From: UBA1952 sp965200035
Lineage (GTDB): Bacteria; Bacteroidota; Bacteroidia; Chitinophagales; Chitinophagaceae
DNA: 64,000 nt
Direction of reading: 5' to 3'
Assembly (NCBI GenBank): GCA_965200035.1
Contig: OZ241334.1
Span: forward strand, 4,340,001 to 4,404,000
The notes under the pieces were generated by a model. It did not search any database. It was not told the DNA's origin and saw only the letters and a list, made by a program, of their open reading frames with translations. Below, in pieces: positions 50,806 through 59,505 of this stretch. The position numbers and the translations under genes are program-made. Every line of letters begins with the position of its first letter. Position 1 is the stretch's first letter.

Positions 50806-50904
50806 TCCTTACCCCTGCCAAGTCCATCTTATATAACAACTTAACATTTCTGCTTCGCAGAGAGAAAAATTTCCGTGCAAGAAATCTATAGTATGCAGCT
50901 TGAA

Positions 50905-52641
50905 TTATTCCTCTTCCGGCATATCTGCTACCGCTTCGCCGCGCATCCGCATTTCCTTCTTTTCTGCCGGTGTGGGTTCTGGTATCCAGTCGTTGTTATA
51001 GGTGGCAAACTTGCCGGTCTGGTGCAGCGCTTCGATGGGTAGCTTGTTATCCATATAATCGCGCAGCACCTTGTACGTATCCGGCTTTTCGCTTTTCAGC
51101 ACCAGCAGGGATGCATTGGCCGCCGCTTTTACCGCTATAGGCACGCCGCCGCCAAGCTCCGCCCAATGCCCGCCGAGCAGCAGGTTTTTCACCGGTGTGT
51201 GGTATTGCGCCACCTTGTTCTGCATATTGGCACGTCCGGGCTTCTGCCCCATCATGGTGCCGCCGCGATTGCCGGTATAGCGCCAGTGGGTGATGGGTGT
51301 GGCCACATCGTAAAAGAGAATGTGTGAGCGCAGCCCCGGCGCTATCCTCGCCTCTACCCGGTCTATGATCTTATCGGCAATCTGCTGCTTCAGCTCTTTG
51401 TACTTCTCACCCCGGATCACCTTGCCGTTCTCGCCCGTTTCCGTCATCCAGTTGCCTTCATAATCCATGAGCGCCGGCATAAAAAGCGTAAGCGTGCCCT
51501 GCCCTTTCGGCGCCAGCGATGGATCGCGGTAAGAAGGCGCCAAAATGCTGATCTCCGATTGCATCGGGTCGCCCAGCACTTCTTTATGAGTCATGGCCGC
51601 CGTTGCATTGATGTGTACCAGCTCTTCATTGAAGCCCAGCTCTTCCGTAGGGCAATCAAGCGCTACAGATATGGTCACGGATGAGGTGTAGAGTTCTGCA
51701 TCCTTCATCTTACTTTTCAGCTTATCCGGTACCAGGTCCTGCGGAAGCATTTTCTCGTAGAGCGTCTCCACATCGCAGGCCGCAATCACATATTTGCTGG
51801 CTACGGTGTATTCCTTACCCCGGTGCTCGAAGCGTACTCCTTTGCTGATGCCGTTTTCCACCAATATTTCCTGCACATCGCATTTATAGTTGATAGTGTA
51901 GCCAAATGATTCTACCACATGCGTCAGCCATTCGGGAATGCGCTGTCCGCCCCCATGCGGCGGGCTCTGGTAATCGCCATAATAGGCCCAGCCAATAGGC
52001 ACCAGGCAGGATAGCAGCTCGCTATCGGCGCCAAATACGCGGTGCAGCTTTTCTGATTTAAAATATTTGCTCAGTCCGCGCTTCAGCCCTTCTGTACCTG
52101 AGAAGCGGATGTGCGGGATGAACGGCATGGCAAAGCGCAGGAGATTCCGCTTATTCTTCATGCGCTCGGGAAAGCTCATCGTCTCCTCGGAGCGGAAGAT
52201 GTGGCCGAATTCCTTGAATGATTTTCCTAACCGCTTAGCGGCTTTAAAGAAACGCTCAATACCCTCTTTATCTTCCGGAAATTCTTTCTGCCATTCCTGT
52301 TTGAGATCGTCGGGATTATTGGTGAGCAGATAATCGAAGCCATCGCCCAGGTAGCGGCGGATGCGCTTTTGTGGTACAGCCGTAGGGTAATCTTTACCAA
52401 TGATGTCGAAGATGCTGCAGACCATACCGCCAGGGGTATATTGGTTGAGCCAGTGTATCGCCGTATCGAACCGGAAATCTTTCCTGCGGAAGCCTGCCAG
52501 ATAGCCCCCGCCATTGGCGGCGCGCTCCAGCACGCATACGCTCAGGCCGGCCTCTACTAATAGTGCGGCCGATGTAAGACCGGCCACGCCTGCGCCGATA
52601 ATGACCACATCATAAGAGGGTTCAAGATTAAGCTGTCTCAT
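50905..52641 (-). CDS. NAD(P)/FAD-dependent oxidoreductase of the CrtI/RetSat type
   Basis: 578 residues. The N-terminal dinucleotide motif VVIIGAGVAGLTSAALLVEA near residue 12 is followed by VCVLERAANGGGYLAGFRRK and FDTAIHWLNQY; the C-terminal FAD motif is NLLLGGHWAELGGGVPIAVK near residue 500. This pattern matches phytoene desaturase / carotenoid isomerase / retinol saturase-like proteins that act on isoprenoid chains; the natural substrate is unknown. No other carotenoid gene is nearby. Its start ATG 52641 is supported by the Rossmann position. It is upstream of no operon partner; ribE lies 93 bp before it on the same strand. Confidence 0.88.
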   Translation of the reverse strand: MRQLNLEPSYDVVIIGAGVAGLTSAALLVEAGLSVCVLERAANGGGYLAGFRRKDFRFDTAIHWLNQYTPGGMVCSIFDIIGKDYPTAVPQKRIRRYLGDGFDYLLTNNPDDLKQEWQKEFPEDKEGIERFFKAAKRLGKSFKEFGHIFRSEETMSFPERMKNKRNLLRFAMPFIPHIRFSGTEGLKRGLSKYFKSEKLHRVFGADSELLSCLVPIGWAYYGDYQSPPHGGGQRIPEWLTHVVESFGYTINYKCDVQEILVENGISKGVRFEHRGKEYTVASKYVIAACDVETLYEKMLPQDLVPDKLKSKMKDAELYTSSVTISVALDCPTEELGFNEELVHINATAAMTHKEVLGDPMQSEISILAPSYRDPSLAPKGQGTLTLFMPALMDYEGNWMTETGENGKVIRGEKYKELKQQIADKIIDRVEARIAPGLRSHILFYDVATPITHWRYTGNRGGTMMGQKPGRANMQNKVAQYHTPVKNLLLGGHWAELGGGVPIAVKAAANASLLVLKSEKPDTYKVLRDYMDNKLPIEALHQTGKFATYNNDWIPEPTPAEKKEMRMRGEAVADMPEEE

Positions 52642-52734
52642 AAATAATTGCGGACGTGAAGGTACTGTGGTTTAGCATTAAACCACTACGTAATATCCGG
52701 TATCTGACTGCTTAAAATAAACGAGCCGCTGCTA

Positions 52735-53328
52735 TTATGAGGCATCGAGCTGCGCTTTGCGCTGCAGGTATTTGCCCATTACATCAAACTCTACGTTCAC
52801 TTCGTGCCCGGCCTCCAGCTTATAAAAGTTGGTATGCTCATAAGTGTAAGGGATAATGGTCACCGTGCATTCATCAGTGCCTACATTGAATACGGTCAGG
52901 CTCACACCATTCAGGCAGATAGAGCCTTTCTCAATTACCAGTGGCGCAAACTGTGCGGGAAAGCGGAAGCGGAACAGCCAGCTTCCTTCCAGCGTTTGCT
53001 TTTCAATACAAGTGGCTACCGCATCTACATGCCCCTGTACAAAATGACCATCCAGCCGGTCGCCCACGCGCAACGAGCGCTCCAGATTAATGGTATCACC
53101 GATCTTCCAGAAACCTGAGGTCGTTTTCTGTAACGTCTCGTCAACGGCGGTCACGCGATAGGTTTCTTTATTGATGTCCACCACCGTCAGGCATACGCCG
53201 TTGTGCGCTACAGACTGATCGATCTTTAACTCTGAAGTGATGGGGCTGCTGAGCCAGAAGTCCCTGTTGGTGCCGCTCTCCGCTATATGGGTAATGGTAG
53301 CAAGATGGCCGATGATACCGGTAAACAT
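52735..53328 (-). CDS. ribE: Riboflavin synthase alpha subunit
   Basis: Dismutates two 6,7-dimethyl-8-ribityllumazine to riboflavin plus the pyrimidinedione. Two lumazine-binding repeats are visible: MFTGIIGHLATI with VAHNGVCLTVVDIN, and HFVQGHVDAVATCIEKQTLE with EKGSICLNGVSLTVFNV. 197 residues is normal. It sits 10 bp downstream of the lipoprotein gene at 53339 and is likely cotranscribed with it. The symbol is ribE in most genomes and ribC in E. coli. Confidence 0.96.
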   Translation of the reverse strand: MFTGIIGHLATITHIAESGTNRDFWLSSPITSELKIDQSVAHNGVCLTVVDINKETYRVTAVDETLQKTTSGFWKIGDTINLERSLRVGDRLDGHFVQGHVDAVATCIEKQTLEGSWLFRFRFPAQFAPLVIEKGSICLNGVSLTVFNVGTDECTVTIIPYTYEHTNFYKLEAGHEVNVEFDVMGKYLQRKAQLDAS

Positions 53329-53338
53329 GCCCGCAAAG

Positions 53339-53899
53339 CTATTGCTTTACCGCCGATCCTCTGTGAAAATAAACACCGGTATCGCTGCCTACCCGAAGCG
53401 CAAACAGGATGCGCAGCGAGTCACCCGAGTCTTTGTAGATGTAGCCGGAAAGGGTGTCCAGATTGCGGCAAAGCAACTGTCCGTAGAGTGTGTTGGAGTC
53501 TGCATCGGCGTGCATGGTGCGGTTGGCCAGAAAGGTAATGGCTGACGATGGGCAAAAGCCGTTTATGATGAGCTGTGTATGTGTACTGGCTACCGCATGG
53601 AGCGTTTTTACCTCTTCGCGCACAAACTTGCTGTTGCCATCATAAATAGAATCGGTATAGAGCAGGTTGCCTTTGAAAATATCTGACGGATAGTAGCAGA
53701 CAGCATCCGAGCTGTCGGGTGTGCCGGGAAAGTTCCAGTTATAGTTCACCGCATCCGGCACATTGCAGTATTTGCGCTCGAAACGCGGATCGGTATGGAG
53801 GCCGGGCGTGTCTGAATATTTCTTGCAAGCCGCAAAAAGCAGGATTATAAGTCCTGAAAAAATAATGGCTTTGTTAGTCCTGTGCTGTCTCATAATCAT
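53339..53899 (-). CDS. Hypothetical lipoprotein
   Basis: About 186 residues from ATG 53899 (an ATG at 53893 is also possible; a longer frame to 53941 adds only a basic leader). The signal peptide IIFSGLIILLFAAC has a clear lipobox with Cys near residue 21 and is followed by KKYSDTPGLH. The mature part carries several Cys (residues in KYCNV, CYYPSDI, FCPSS and LLCRN) and beta-type sequence; no family recognised. Probably inner- or outer-membrane anchored and exposed to the periplasm. Cotranscribed with ribE and divergent from rpsU. Confidence 0.72.
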   Translation of the reverse strand: MIMRQHRTNKAIIFSGLIILLFAACKKYSDTPGLHTDPRFERKYCNVPDAVNYNWNFPGTPDSSDAVCYYPSDIFKGNLLYTDSIYDGNSKFVREEVKTLHAVASTHTQLIINGFCPSSAITFLANRTMHADADSNTLYGQLLCRNLDTLSGYIYKDSGDSLRILFALRVGSDTGVYFHRGSAVKQ

Positions 53900-53945
53900 C
53901 CCGGTAGTCAAATTTATCTTTAAACGCAGAAAGCTCCTCAAAAAT

Positions 53946-53976
53946 TTTGCAGAAAAATAAATATTACCTACTTTCG
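53946..53976 (+). promoter_or_regulatory. Promoter of rpsU
   Basis: TTTG (53946-53949) and TACTTTCG (53969-53976, one mismatch to TAnnTTTG) with 19-nt spacing. The transcript would have a leader of about 30 nt. Confidence 0.65.
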
Positions 53977-53992
53977 CTGTCCCAAATCTGAC

Positions 53993-54001
53993 AAAAGGGG
54001 G
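53993..54001 (+). promoter_or_regulatory. Strong purine-rich ribosome-binding site of rpsU
   Basis: AAAAGGGGG ends 11 nt before ATG 54013. Such G-rich sites are rare in this window. In Flavobacteriia a strong Shine-Dalgarno before rpsU is known to give autogenous control because bS21 helps occlude the anti-SD. Confidence 0.6.
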
Positions 54002-54012
54002 TATTATACGTT

Positions 54013-54210
54013 ATGCTTATCATTGATGCTAAAGATTGCGAAAACATAGACAAGGCGCTTAAGAAGTACAAAAAGAAGTACGAGAAGAGCCGCACACTGC
54101 TTCAGCTTCGCCGCCGCACGGCTTTTGTAAAGCCGTCTGTTCAGCGCCGCACAGAAGTGCTGAAGGCAGTTTACAAGCAACAAATGGCCGACGGAAAGTT
54201 CGAAGATTAA
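54013..54210 (+). CDS. rpsU: 30S ribosomal protein bS21
   Basis: 65 residues, basic, with the bS21 pattern: LIIDAKDCENIDKALKKYKK, TRTLLQLRRRTAFVKPS-type central part and RRTEVLKAVYKQQMADGKFE. It is a small-subunit protein near the mRNA exit and, in Bacteroidota, part of the structure that hides the anti-Shine-Dalgarno sequence. It is followed by a hairpin terminator that abuts the xerC start. Length is typical for the phylum. Confidence 0.95.
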   Translation: MLIIDAKDCENIDKALKKYKKKYEKSRTLLQLRRRTAFVKPSVQRRTEVLKAVYKQQMADGKFED

Positions 54211-54245
54211 GATCTTCTGCTTCCGGGCTTTATAATTTTTTTTGC

Positions 54246-54283
54246 CCGCTGTATAAAGTTTATCTTTATACAGCGGTTTTTTT
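54246..54283 (+). terminator. rpsU terminator abutting the xerC start codon
   Basis: CCGCTGTATAAAG, loop TTTAT, CTTTATACAGCGG and T7, with the run ending immediately before ATG 54284. The hairpin contains TATCTTTA (54261-54268), one mismatch from a -7 box, so it may also carry the xerC promoter. Confidence 0.85.
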
Positions 54284-55198
54284 ATGCTCCTACCTTACCT
54301 GCCCGGCTTTTTTCAATGGCTCCGCTTCGAAAAGCGCTATTCAAAACACACCCTTACTTCGTACACCAATGATCTCAACGGCTTCCATGATTATATGGAG
54401 CAGGAATATCCGCTGATGGCGAATATTGAAGAGCTGAATCATTACCAGATTACAAGTTGGCTGGCATACCTAAAGGATGATCAAAAGCTAAGCTCCACTA
54501 CCCTCAACCGGAAAATATCTGCGTTGAATTCTTTCTTTAAATACTTATTGCGGCAAGAAATTATCAGTAAAAATCCGGCGAGCCGGATACACGCTTTGAA
54601 AACGCCCGAGCGCCTGCCCATTTATCTGAAAGAAGAAGAGACCAAGGATCTATTGGAAGAACAAAGCTTTGGCGAAGGTTTCCGAGGCTTTACAGACCGG
54701 CTGATCTGTGAGCTGCTCTACAATACTGGTATGCGCCGGCAGGAGCTGATTGATCTGAAGGAAATTGATGTTGAATGGAGCCTGAGACAACTGCGCGTAT
54801 TGGGCAAGGGCAATAAGGAGCGGCTCATTCCCGTCAGCGAAGCGTTGCTGGATACGTTGCGCGATTACTTAGCAGCTAAAAAGGATGTAGACAATGCCGA
54901 CAATGCTCATCTGCTGGTTCTGGAAAACGGAAAGCCTGTTTATGCGAAGTATGTGTATCTCGTTGTACAAAATTATCTGTCCAAAGTATCGTCGCTGAAA
55001 AAGCGGAGCCCACATGTGATGCGACATACTTTTGCTACGCATCTCTTAAATAATGGCGCTAACATACAGGCGATCAAAGATCTGCTGGGGCACAGCAGCT
55101 TGGCGGCAACGCAGGTTTACACGCACAATAGCATTACCCGCCTGAAAGCAATTCACAAGCTGGCCCATCCGCGCGAGCAGCATAAGAAGGATCATTAA
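54284..55198 (+). CDS. Tyrosine recombinase of the XerC/XerD type
   Basis: 304 residues, right length for XerC/D. N-terminal SAM-like domain (WLRFEKRYSKHTLTSYTNDL) and a C-terminal catalytic domain with Arg in NTGMRRQELIDLKE near 147, Lys in LGKGNKERLIPV, HxxR in HVMRHTFATHLLNN near 243, a second His in LLGHSSLAAT and the nucleophile Tyr in QVYTH. It resolves chromosome dimers or acts as an integrase; nothing in the context shows an integration site. Start ATG 54284 is the only reasonable one. Followed by hpf. Confidence 0.93.
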   Translation: MLLPYLPGFFQWLRFEKRYSKHTLTSYTNDLNGFHDYMEQEYPLMANIEELNHYQITSWLAYLKDDQKLSSTTLNRKISALNSFFKYLLRQEIISKNPASRIHALKTPERLPIYLKEEETKDLLEEQSFGEGFRGFTDRLICELLYNTGMRRQELIDLKEIDVEWSLRQLRVLGKGNKERLIPVSEALLDTLRDYLAAKKDVDNADNAHLLVLENGKPVYAKYVYLVVQNYLSKVSSLKKRSPHVMRHTFATHLLNNGANIQAIKDLLGHSSLAATQVYTHNSITRLKAIHKLAHPREQHKKDH

Positions 55199-55336
55199 AG
55201 GGTGATTTATGGTTTTTTTTAAGAAAAAACCGTTTGGATTTCCCGCAAAGGGTAGTAACTTTTCAGTAGTAAAAACCAAAACAAACTGTTTATGTAGCAC
55301 GCCTACTTTTTATTTTTTCACCCAAAATGTTTCTTT

Positions 55337-55660
55337 ATGAACGTACAGATTCAATCCGTGCACTTTGATGCAGATACCCAGCTACTAGACCGCGTGAATC
55401 AGAAAATGGAAAAGCTGAAAACGTTTCATGACCGGATAGTGGATGCCGAAGTCTATCTGGTACTGGATAATGTAGCCCATCAGATAAAAGATAAGATTGC
55501 CGAAATAAAAGTGAATGTACCCAAGCACTCTTTCTTCGTGAAGCATCAAAGTAAAACTTTTGAAGAATCTTTCGATCTCGCTTTTGACAGCCTCGTCAAC
55601 CAGATCAAGCGTTATAAAGGCCGCCGCGAAACTGCACAGCTGCAGCAGGAGCAGGCATAA
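55337..55660 (+). CDS. hpf: Ribosome hibernation promoting factor
   Basis: 107 residues of the short HPF/RaiA type: NVQIQSVHFDADTQLLDRVN, LKTFHDRIVDAEVYLVLDNV, and AEIKVNVPKHSFFVKHQSKT with FEESFDLAFDSLVNQIKRYKG. It binds the 30S decoding region of idle ribosomes. It lies 139 bp downstream of the XerC/D gene and ends at a strong terminator. No C-terminal extension, so it is the short form. Confidence 0.93.
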   Translation: MNVQIQSVHFDADTQLLDRVNQKMEKLKTFHDRIVDAEVYLVLDNVAHQIKDKIAEIKVNVPKHSFFVKHQSKTFEESFDLAFDSLVNQIKRYKGRRETAQLQQEQA

Positions 55661-55680
55661 TACCAACCAATCTGTTTCTA

Positions 55681-55718
55681 ATCCGGTCTTATTTTTTATT
55701 AAGACCGGATTTTTTTTA
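55681..55718 (+). terminator. Terminator after hpf
   Basis: ATCCGGTCTTA/TAAGACCGGAT, perfect 11-bp stem, 8-nt loop and a T8 run. Confidence 0.9.
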
Positions 55719-55763
55719 GCCCGTCTTTTACATCCCGAAACAAAAGAGTATTTTGCAAGGAAG

Positions 55764-56894
55764 ATGCCTTTTAGACACAACATGCTTCAACGCCTTACCA
55801 AATATCTTGCAGCGGGCCTTGCGCTTGCTTCCGTAGCCTCCTGCGGTAAAAAATACAGTGACGATTCTCCGCTGCCGCTGGAAACTTCGCCATCTGTTTT
55901 TATCAGCAGCCAGAACGGTTTTGTTTATGCGCTTAACCCGCAGACCGGCATTAAAAAGTGGGAGTTCTATGCAGGCGCGAATGTGCATGCTACCCCATTT
56001 TTGCTTTCCAATAAACTGTACGTCGCTACGCAGAATGGCATCTTATATAAAGTAGATGCGGACCGCGGGGTAAGCGAAAGCCAGATCAATTTTCCCGGTC
56101 AGCTTACATCCTCTCCGATCGGGGAAGGCAATATGATCTATGAGGGCTGTGCCGATGATACGATGCGCGCTTATGATGTGACGAATAATACCCTCAAATG
56201 GAAATTCGGCACACGGGGCGATATCATGTCTTCTCCCACCATTTCTGATGGCAAGCTCATTTTTGGCAGCAACGATGGTAATGTATACGCATTGGATAAA
56301 AGCAGTGGCAGCCTGATCTGGAAATTTACCGGCAGTTCTCCATTTACCTCTTCGCCGTCTGCGTTCAGTAAGTTTGTCTATATCGGCGATAATAATGGCG
56401 TGATGTATTCGCTGAATAAGGAGAATGGTACGCAACGCTGGGCATTCCCTACCGGCAATCAGATACAAAGCTCACCACTTGCTTATGGCGAAAATGTGCT
56501 GTTCGGTAGTTACGACAATAAGTTTTACTGCATCGATACAGCGTCCGGCCTGCCAAAATGGACTGTTCAGACGAGCGATCGGATCGTTTCATCACCAGTG
56601 GCTGTGAATCAGGTAGTGTACGTAGGCGGCTATGATTATAATTTTTACGCGATCAACATTATTGAAGGCAGCATTAAATGGAAGTTTTCTACAACTGCGC
56701 TGATCAAGTCATCGCCTGTTGTTTATCAGAACAAAGTTTATTTTGCCGGCTATGACAAGTTCCTGTATGCTGCAGATACCGCTACGGGCTCTACTATATG
56801 GAAGTACAATGTAAACGGCCTTATTGAGACATCGCCTGTGGTAGATACCAAAGGCACCAGCGCTATTTATCCGGGTATCAGCGGTGCTAACTAA
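55764..56894 (+). CDS. PQQ/YVTN-type beta-propeller lipoprotein
   Basis: 376 residues from ATG 55764. Signal peptide ending LASVASC (lipobox Cys near residue 28), then about seven propeller repeats, each with a variant of GxxYALNxxTGxxxWxF: for example FVYALNPQTGIKKWEFY, VYALDKSSGSLIWKFTGSS and FYAINIIEGSIKWKFSTT. PQQ-like quinoprotein folds of this kind occur in BamB-like scaffold lipoproteins and in dehydrogenases; no PQQ ligands are evident, so a scaffold role is more likely. The frame is open far upstream but that part is non-coding. ATG 55782 (MLQRL) is an alternative start. Confidence 0.86.
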   Translation: MPFRHNMLQRLTKYLAAGLALASVASCGKKYSDDSPLPLETSPSVFISSQNGFVYALNPQTGIKKWEFYAGANVHATPFLLSNKLYVATQNGILYKVDADRGVSESQINFPGQLTSSPIGEGNMIYEGCADDTMRAYDVTNNTLKWKFGTRGDIMSSPTISDGKLIFGSNDGNVYALDKSSGSLIWKFTGSSPFTSSPSAFSKFVYIGDNNGVMYSLNKENGTQRWAFPTGNQIQSSPLAYGENVLFGSYDNKFYCIDTASGLPKWTVQTSDRIVSSPVAVNQVVYVGGYDYNFYAINIIEGSIKWKFSTTALIKSSPVVYQNKVYFAGYDKFLYAADTATGSTIWKYNVNGLIETSPVVDTKGTSAIYPGISGAN

Positions 56895-56951
56895 CGGATC
56901 GTAATTTTTAGGAATGATTTTTGAAGTGAATTATTGAATTTTGTGAGTCAG

Positions 56952-57185
56952 ATGCACCAGCGAATTATCAGGATCAAATCCTTTATTGAATGGCAGGCCT
57001 TTGGGGTTTGTGAAGCTATCGGTGAAAAGATTGGTGTAGCGACTTCCAGAATCAGACTGTGGTTCATCTACATTTCGTTCCTCACAATGGGGTCGCCGAT
57101 AATCATTTACATGATCCTTGCATTCTGGCTGAATATGAAAAACTATATTTTTCAGGGAAAGCGTAACCCGGTTCGCTGGCTTTAA
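56952..57185 (+). CDS. PspC-domain membrane protein
   Basis: About 77 residues from ATG 56952; TTG 56934 or GTG 56943 would lengthen it. One PspC domain: AFGVCEAIGEKIGVATSRIR followed by a membrane span (LWFIYISFLTMGSPIIIYMI) and a basic end KRNPVRWL. PspC proteins sense or buffer envelope stress; here no other psp gene is near. Followed by a terminator. Confidence 0.85.
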   Translation: MHQRIIRIKSFIEWQAFGVCEAIGEKIGVATSRIRLWFIYISFLTMGSPIIIYMILAFWLNMKNYIFQGKRNPVRWL

Positions 57186-57202
57186 ATTTTTACCAGAAAC
57201 AC

Positions 57203-57238
57203 AAAATCCCGCAACGATATTAACGTTGTGGGATTTTT
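57203..57238 (+). terminator. Terminator after the PspC gene
   Basis: AAATCCC-G-CAACG/CGTTG-T-GGGATTTTT, 7-nt loop, with one mismatch and a T-tract. Confidence 0.85.
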
Positions 57239-57278
57239 ATTGAGATTTAATTTAGAAGAGTATATATAAATGCCCCTT

Positions 57279-57605
57279 ATGAGCAAACGAAACTTAATCT
57301 TATCTGCCATCTTAGCATCTGCAGGGCTTATTGCTTACGTGCTGGTAGATCTCATGGTGCCGTCTGAATACTATAAAATGGGGATGGCTGCTTTCTACCA
57401 AAAGTCAAAATACAAGGAAGCACGAAGACTTTTCCGGAAAGTACCCGAAGGCTCGGAAGATTATACCGGTGTACAGATTCAGCTAAAGAAAATGGAGCCG
57501 ATTTTATATTCCGATTCAGTGAAAAGTTTTGGGAATATATGCGCAATGAACAAAATAAAGGCGAAAGCGATATCGGCAATCAAATCCGTTAAACAAAGTG
57601 TTTGA
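57279..57605 (+). CDS. Small membrane-anchored protein with TPR-like segment
   Basis: 108 residues from ATG 57279 (ATG 57270 adds MPL). An N-terminal membrane anchor (LILSAILASAGLIAYVLVDL) is followed by YYKMGMAAFYQKSKYKEARR and LFRKVPEGSEDYTGVQIQLK, which is one TPR-like helix pair, and a basic tail. No family recognised. Isolated, with its own terminator. Confidence 0.6.
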   Translation: MSKRNLILSAILASAGLIAYVLVDLMVPSEYYKMGMAAFYQKSKYKEARRLFRKVPEGSEDYTGVQIQLKKMEPILYSDSVKSFGNICAMNKIKAKAISAIKSVKQSV

Positions 57606-57612
57606 TTAAGCA

Positions 57613-57645
57613 TAAAAAAAGGTGATCATTGCTGATCACCTTTCA
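57613..57645 (+). terminator. Terminator
   Basis: AAAGGTGATCA, loop TTGC, TGATCACCTTT, perfect 11-bp stem with an A7 leader; shared with the 3' side of rpsA on the other strand. Confidence 0.8.
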
Positions 57646-57669
57646 ATCTTATAAAAACTCGAAACGTAA

Positions 57670-59490
57670 TTACTTACCGTTCTCGTCTTCAGCTTGCTTC
57701 AGCTTATCCTTCAGTGCTGCAAGAGCGCCAAGATCACCGAGTGTTGGCTTTTCAACCTTGCTCTGGATGTTCTTAACTGCCTTCTTGGTAGTGTCAGCAT
57801 CTGCCTTGGCAGCCTTCTTTACTGTTTCCTTTTCTTCAGCCATGTTCTGCTCCCAAACCTTGGTATGAGAAACCATGATGCGCTTGTCGTTACGATCAAA
57901 TTCAATGATCATGAACGGCAGGTTCTCTTCAACAGCTACATTGCTGCCATCTTCCTTACGGAGGTGACGTGCAGGTGCAAATGCTTCCAGACCATACTGC
58001 AGTTGTACCGTAGCGCCCTTGTCATCCTTGCGGGTAACAACGCCTTCGTGCGTAGAACCGATCGGGAATACAGTTTCAAACGTATTCCATGGATCATCTT
58101 CCACTTGCTTGTGGCCGAGGGAAAGCTTGCGGTTATCCTTGTCGATGCCGAGGATCACTGTTTCGATCTCGTCACCAACCTTCGTGAACTCACTTGGGTG
58201 GTTGAAGCGCTTGATCCAGCTCAGATCAGAGATGTGGATCATACCGCCGATGCCAGTAGTAAGCTCAACGAATACGCCATAAGGAGTGATGTTCTTAACG
58301 ATGCCCTTGTGACGGCTGTCAATTGGGAAGCGCTCTTCAATATTCTCCCATGGATCTTCAGTCAGCTGCTTGATAGAAAGACTCATCTTGCGCTCATCCT
58401 TGTCGAGCGTTACGATGCGTGCTTCATACTCTTCGCCCTGCTTGAAGAATTCCTTCGCATTGATCGGTTGAGAAGACCAGGTAATTTCTGAAACGTGCAC
58501 AAGGCCTTCTACACCCGGCATAATTTCGAGGAATGCACCGTAATCTTCAATGTTTACAACCTTACCCTTTACAGAACCGCCTTCGTGAATGTCCTCAGGC
58601 AGCGTATCCCATGGATGAGGAGTCAGTTGCTTCAGACCGAGGGAAATGCGCTTTTTCTCGTCGTCGAAATCAAGCACAACCACATTCAGTTTCTGACCAT
58701 TGCTCAACACTTCGCTTGGATGTGTTACGCGGCCCCAGCTGATATCTGTAATATAAAGGAGACCATCTACACCGCCCAGATCGATAAACGCACCGAAATC
58801 GGTTACATTCTTCACAGTACCTTCCAGTACCTGACCCTTTTCGAGCTGACCAATGATCACACTGCGTTGCGCTTCCATGTCGCTTTCGATAAGCGCCTTG
58901 TGAGAAACAACTGCGTTGCGGATAGTTTCGTTGATCTTAACAACCTTGAAATCCATCGTCTTACCAACATACTGATCGTAGTCGGTCACAGGCTTCACGT
59001 CAATCTGAGAACCTGGCAGGAACGTTTCCAAACCACGTACATCCACGATAAGGCCACCCTTGGTCTTGGATGTGATGGTACCGGTAACGATTTCGCCGGT
59101 CTTGTAGAAGTCCACAATCTGCTGCCAGCTGCGTGCTGCGCGGGCCATCTTGCGGCTCAGGTGCAGGTGACCATTGCGGTCTTCCTTTTCTACAACCATT
59201 ACTTCGATCTCATCTCCGATCTGCACATCCGGCATATCGCGGAATTCGTTGAGGGAGATCAGACCATCGCTCTTGGCACCAATGTTGATAATCGCATCAG
59301 TCTTTGTAAGACCAACTACGGTACCGGTCATCAGTTCGGAGTCACCGATCTGCTTAAAAGTCTCATCGTACTGAGACTCTTGTTGCTTGCGTTCTTCTTT
59401 GTTGTAAGAAGCCACATTGCGCTTGTCTACGCTCCAATCGAAGTCGTCATGCGCGGATTGTGTTTGTTGGATAGTTTGTTGTTCTTCCAA
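57670..59490 (-). CDS. rpsA: 30S ribosomal protein bS1
   Basis: 606 residues with six S1 OB-fold repeats, for example GTVVGLTKTDAIINIGAKSD, GTVKNVTDFGAFIDLGGVDG with LLYITDISWGRVTHP, and GIVKNITPYGVFVELTTGIG; a Lys/Ala-rich tail follows. bS1 recruits structured or SD-less mRNAs to the ribosome, which matters in Bacteroidota where most genes lack an SD. The start is TTG 59490: no ATG or GTG lies upstream in frame, and the next ATG is inside the first S1 repeat. A full AGGAGG (59500-59505) stands 9 nt upstream, an exceptional combination here. Confidence 0.95.
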   Translation of the reverse strand: MEEQQTIQQTQSAHDDFDWSVDKRNVASYNKEERKQQESQYDETFKQIGDSELMTGTVVGLTKTDAIINIGAKSDGLISLNEFRDMPDVQIGDEIEVMVVEKEDRNGHLHLSRKMARAARSWQQIVDFYKTGEIVTGTITSKTKGGLIVDVRGLETFLPGSQIDVKPVTDYDQYVGKTMDFKVVKINETIRNAVVSHKALIESDMEAQRSVIIGQLEKGQVLEGTVKNVTDFGAFIDLGGVDGLLYITDISWGRVTHPSEVLSNGQKLNVVVLDFDDEKKRISLGLKQLTPHPWDTLPEDIHEGGSVKGKVVNIEDYGAFLEIMPGVEGLVHVSEITWSSQPINAKEFFKQGEEYEARIVTLDKDERKMSLSIKQLTEDPWENIEERFPIDSRHKGIVKNITPYGVFVELTTGIGGMIHISDLSWIKRFNHPSEFTKVGDEIETVILGIDKDNRKLSLGHKQVEDDPWNTFETVFPIGSTHEGVVTRKDDKGATVQLQYGLEAFAPARHLRKEDGSNVAVEENLPFMIIEFDRNDKRIMVSHTKVWEQNMAEEKETVKKAAKADADTTKKAVKNIQSKVEKPTLGDLGALAALKDKLKQAEDENGK

Positions 59491-59499
59491 GTGTCTGGT

Positions 59500-59505
59500 C
59501 CTCCT
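59500..59505 (-). promoter_or_regulatory. Consensus Shine-Dalgarno of rpsA
   Basis: AGGAGG on the minus strand, 9 nt before the TTG start. It fixes the start choice. Confidence 0.75.
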
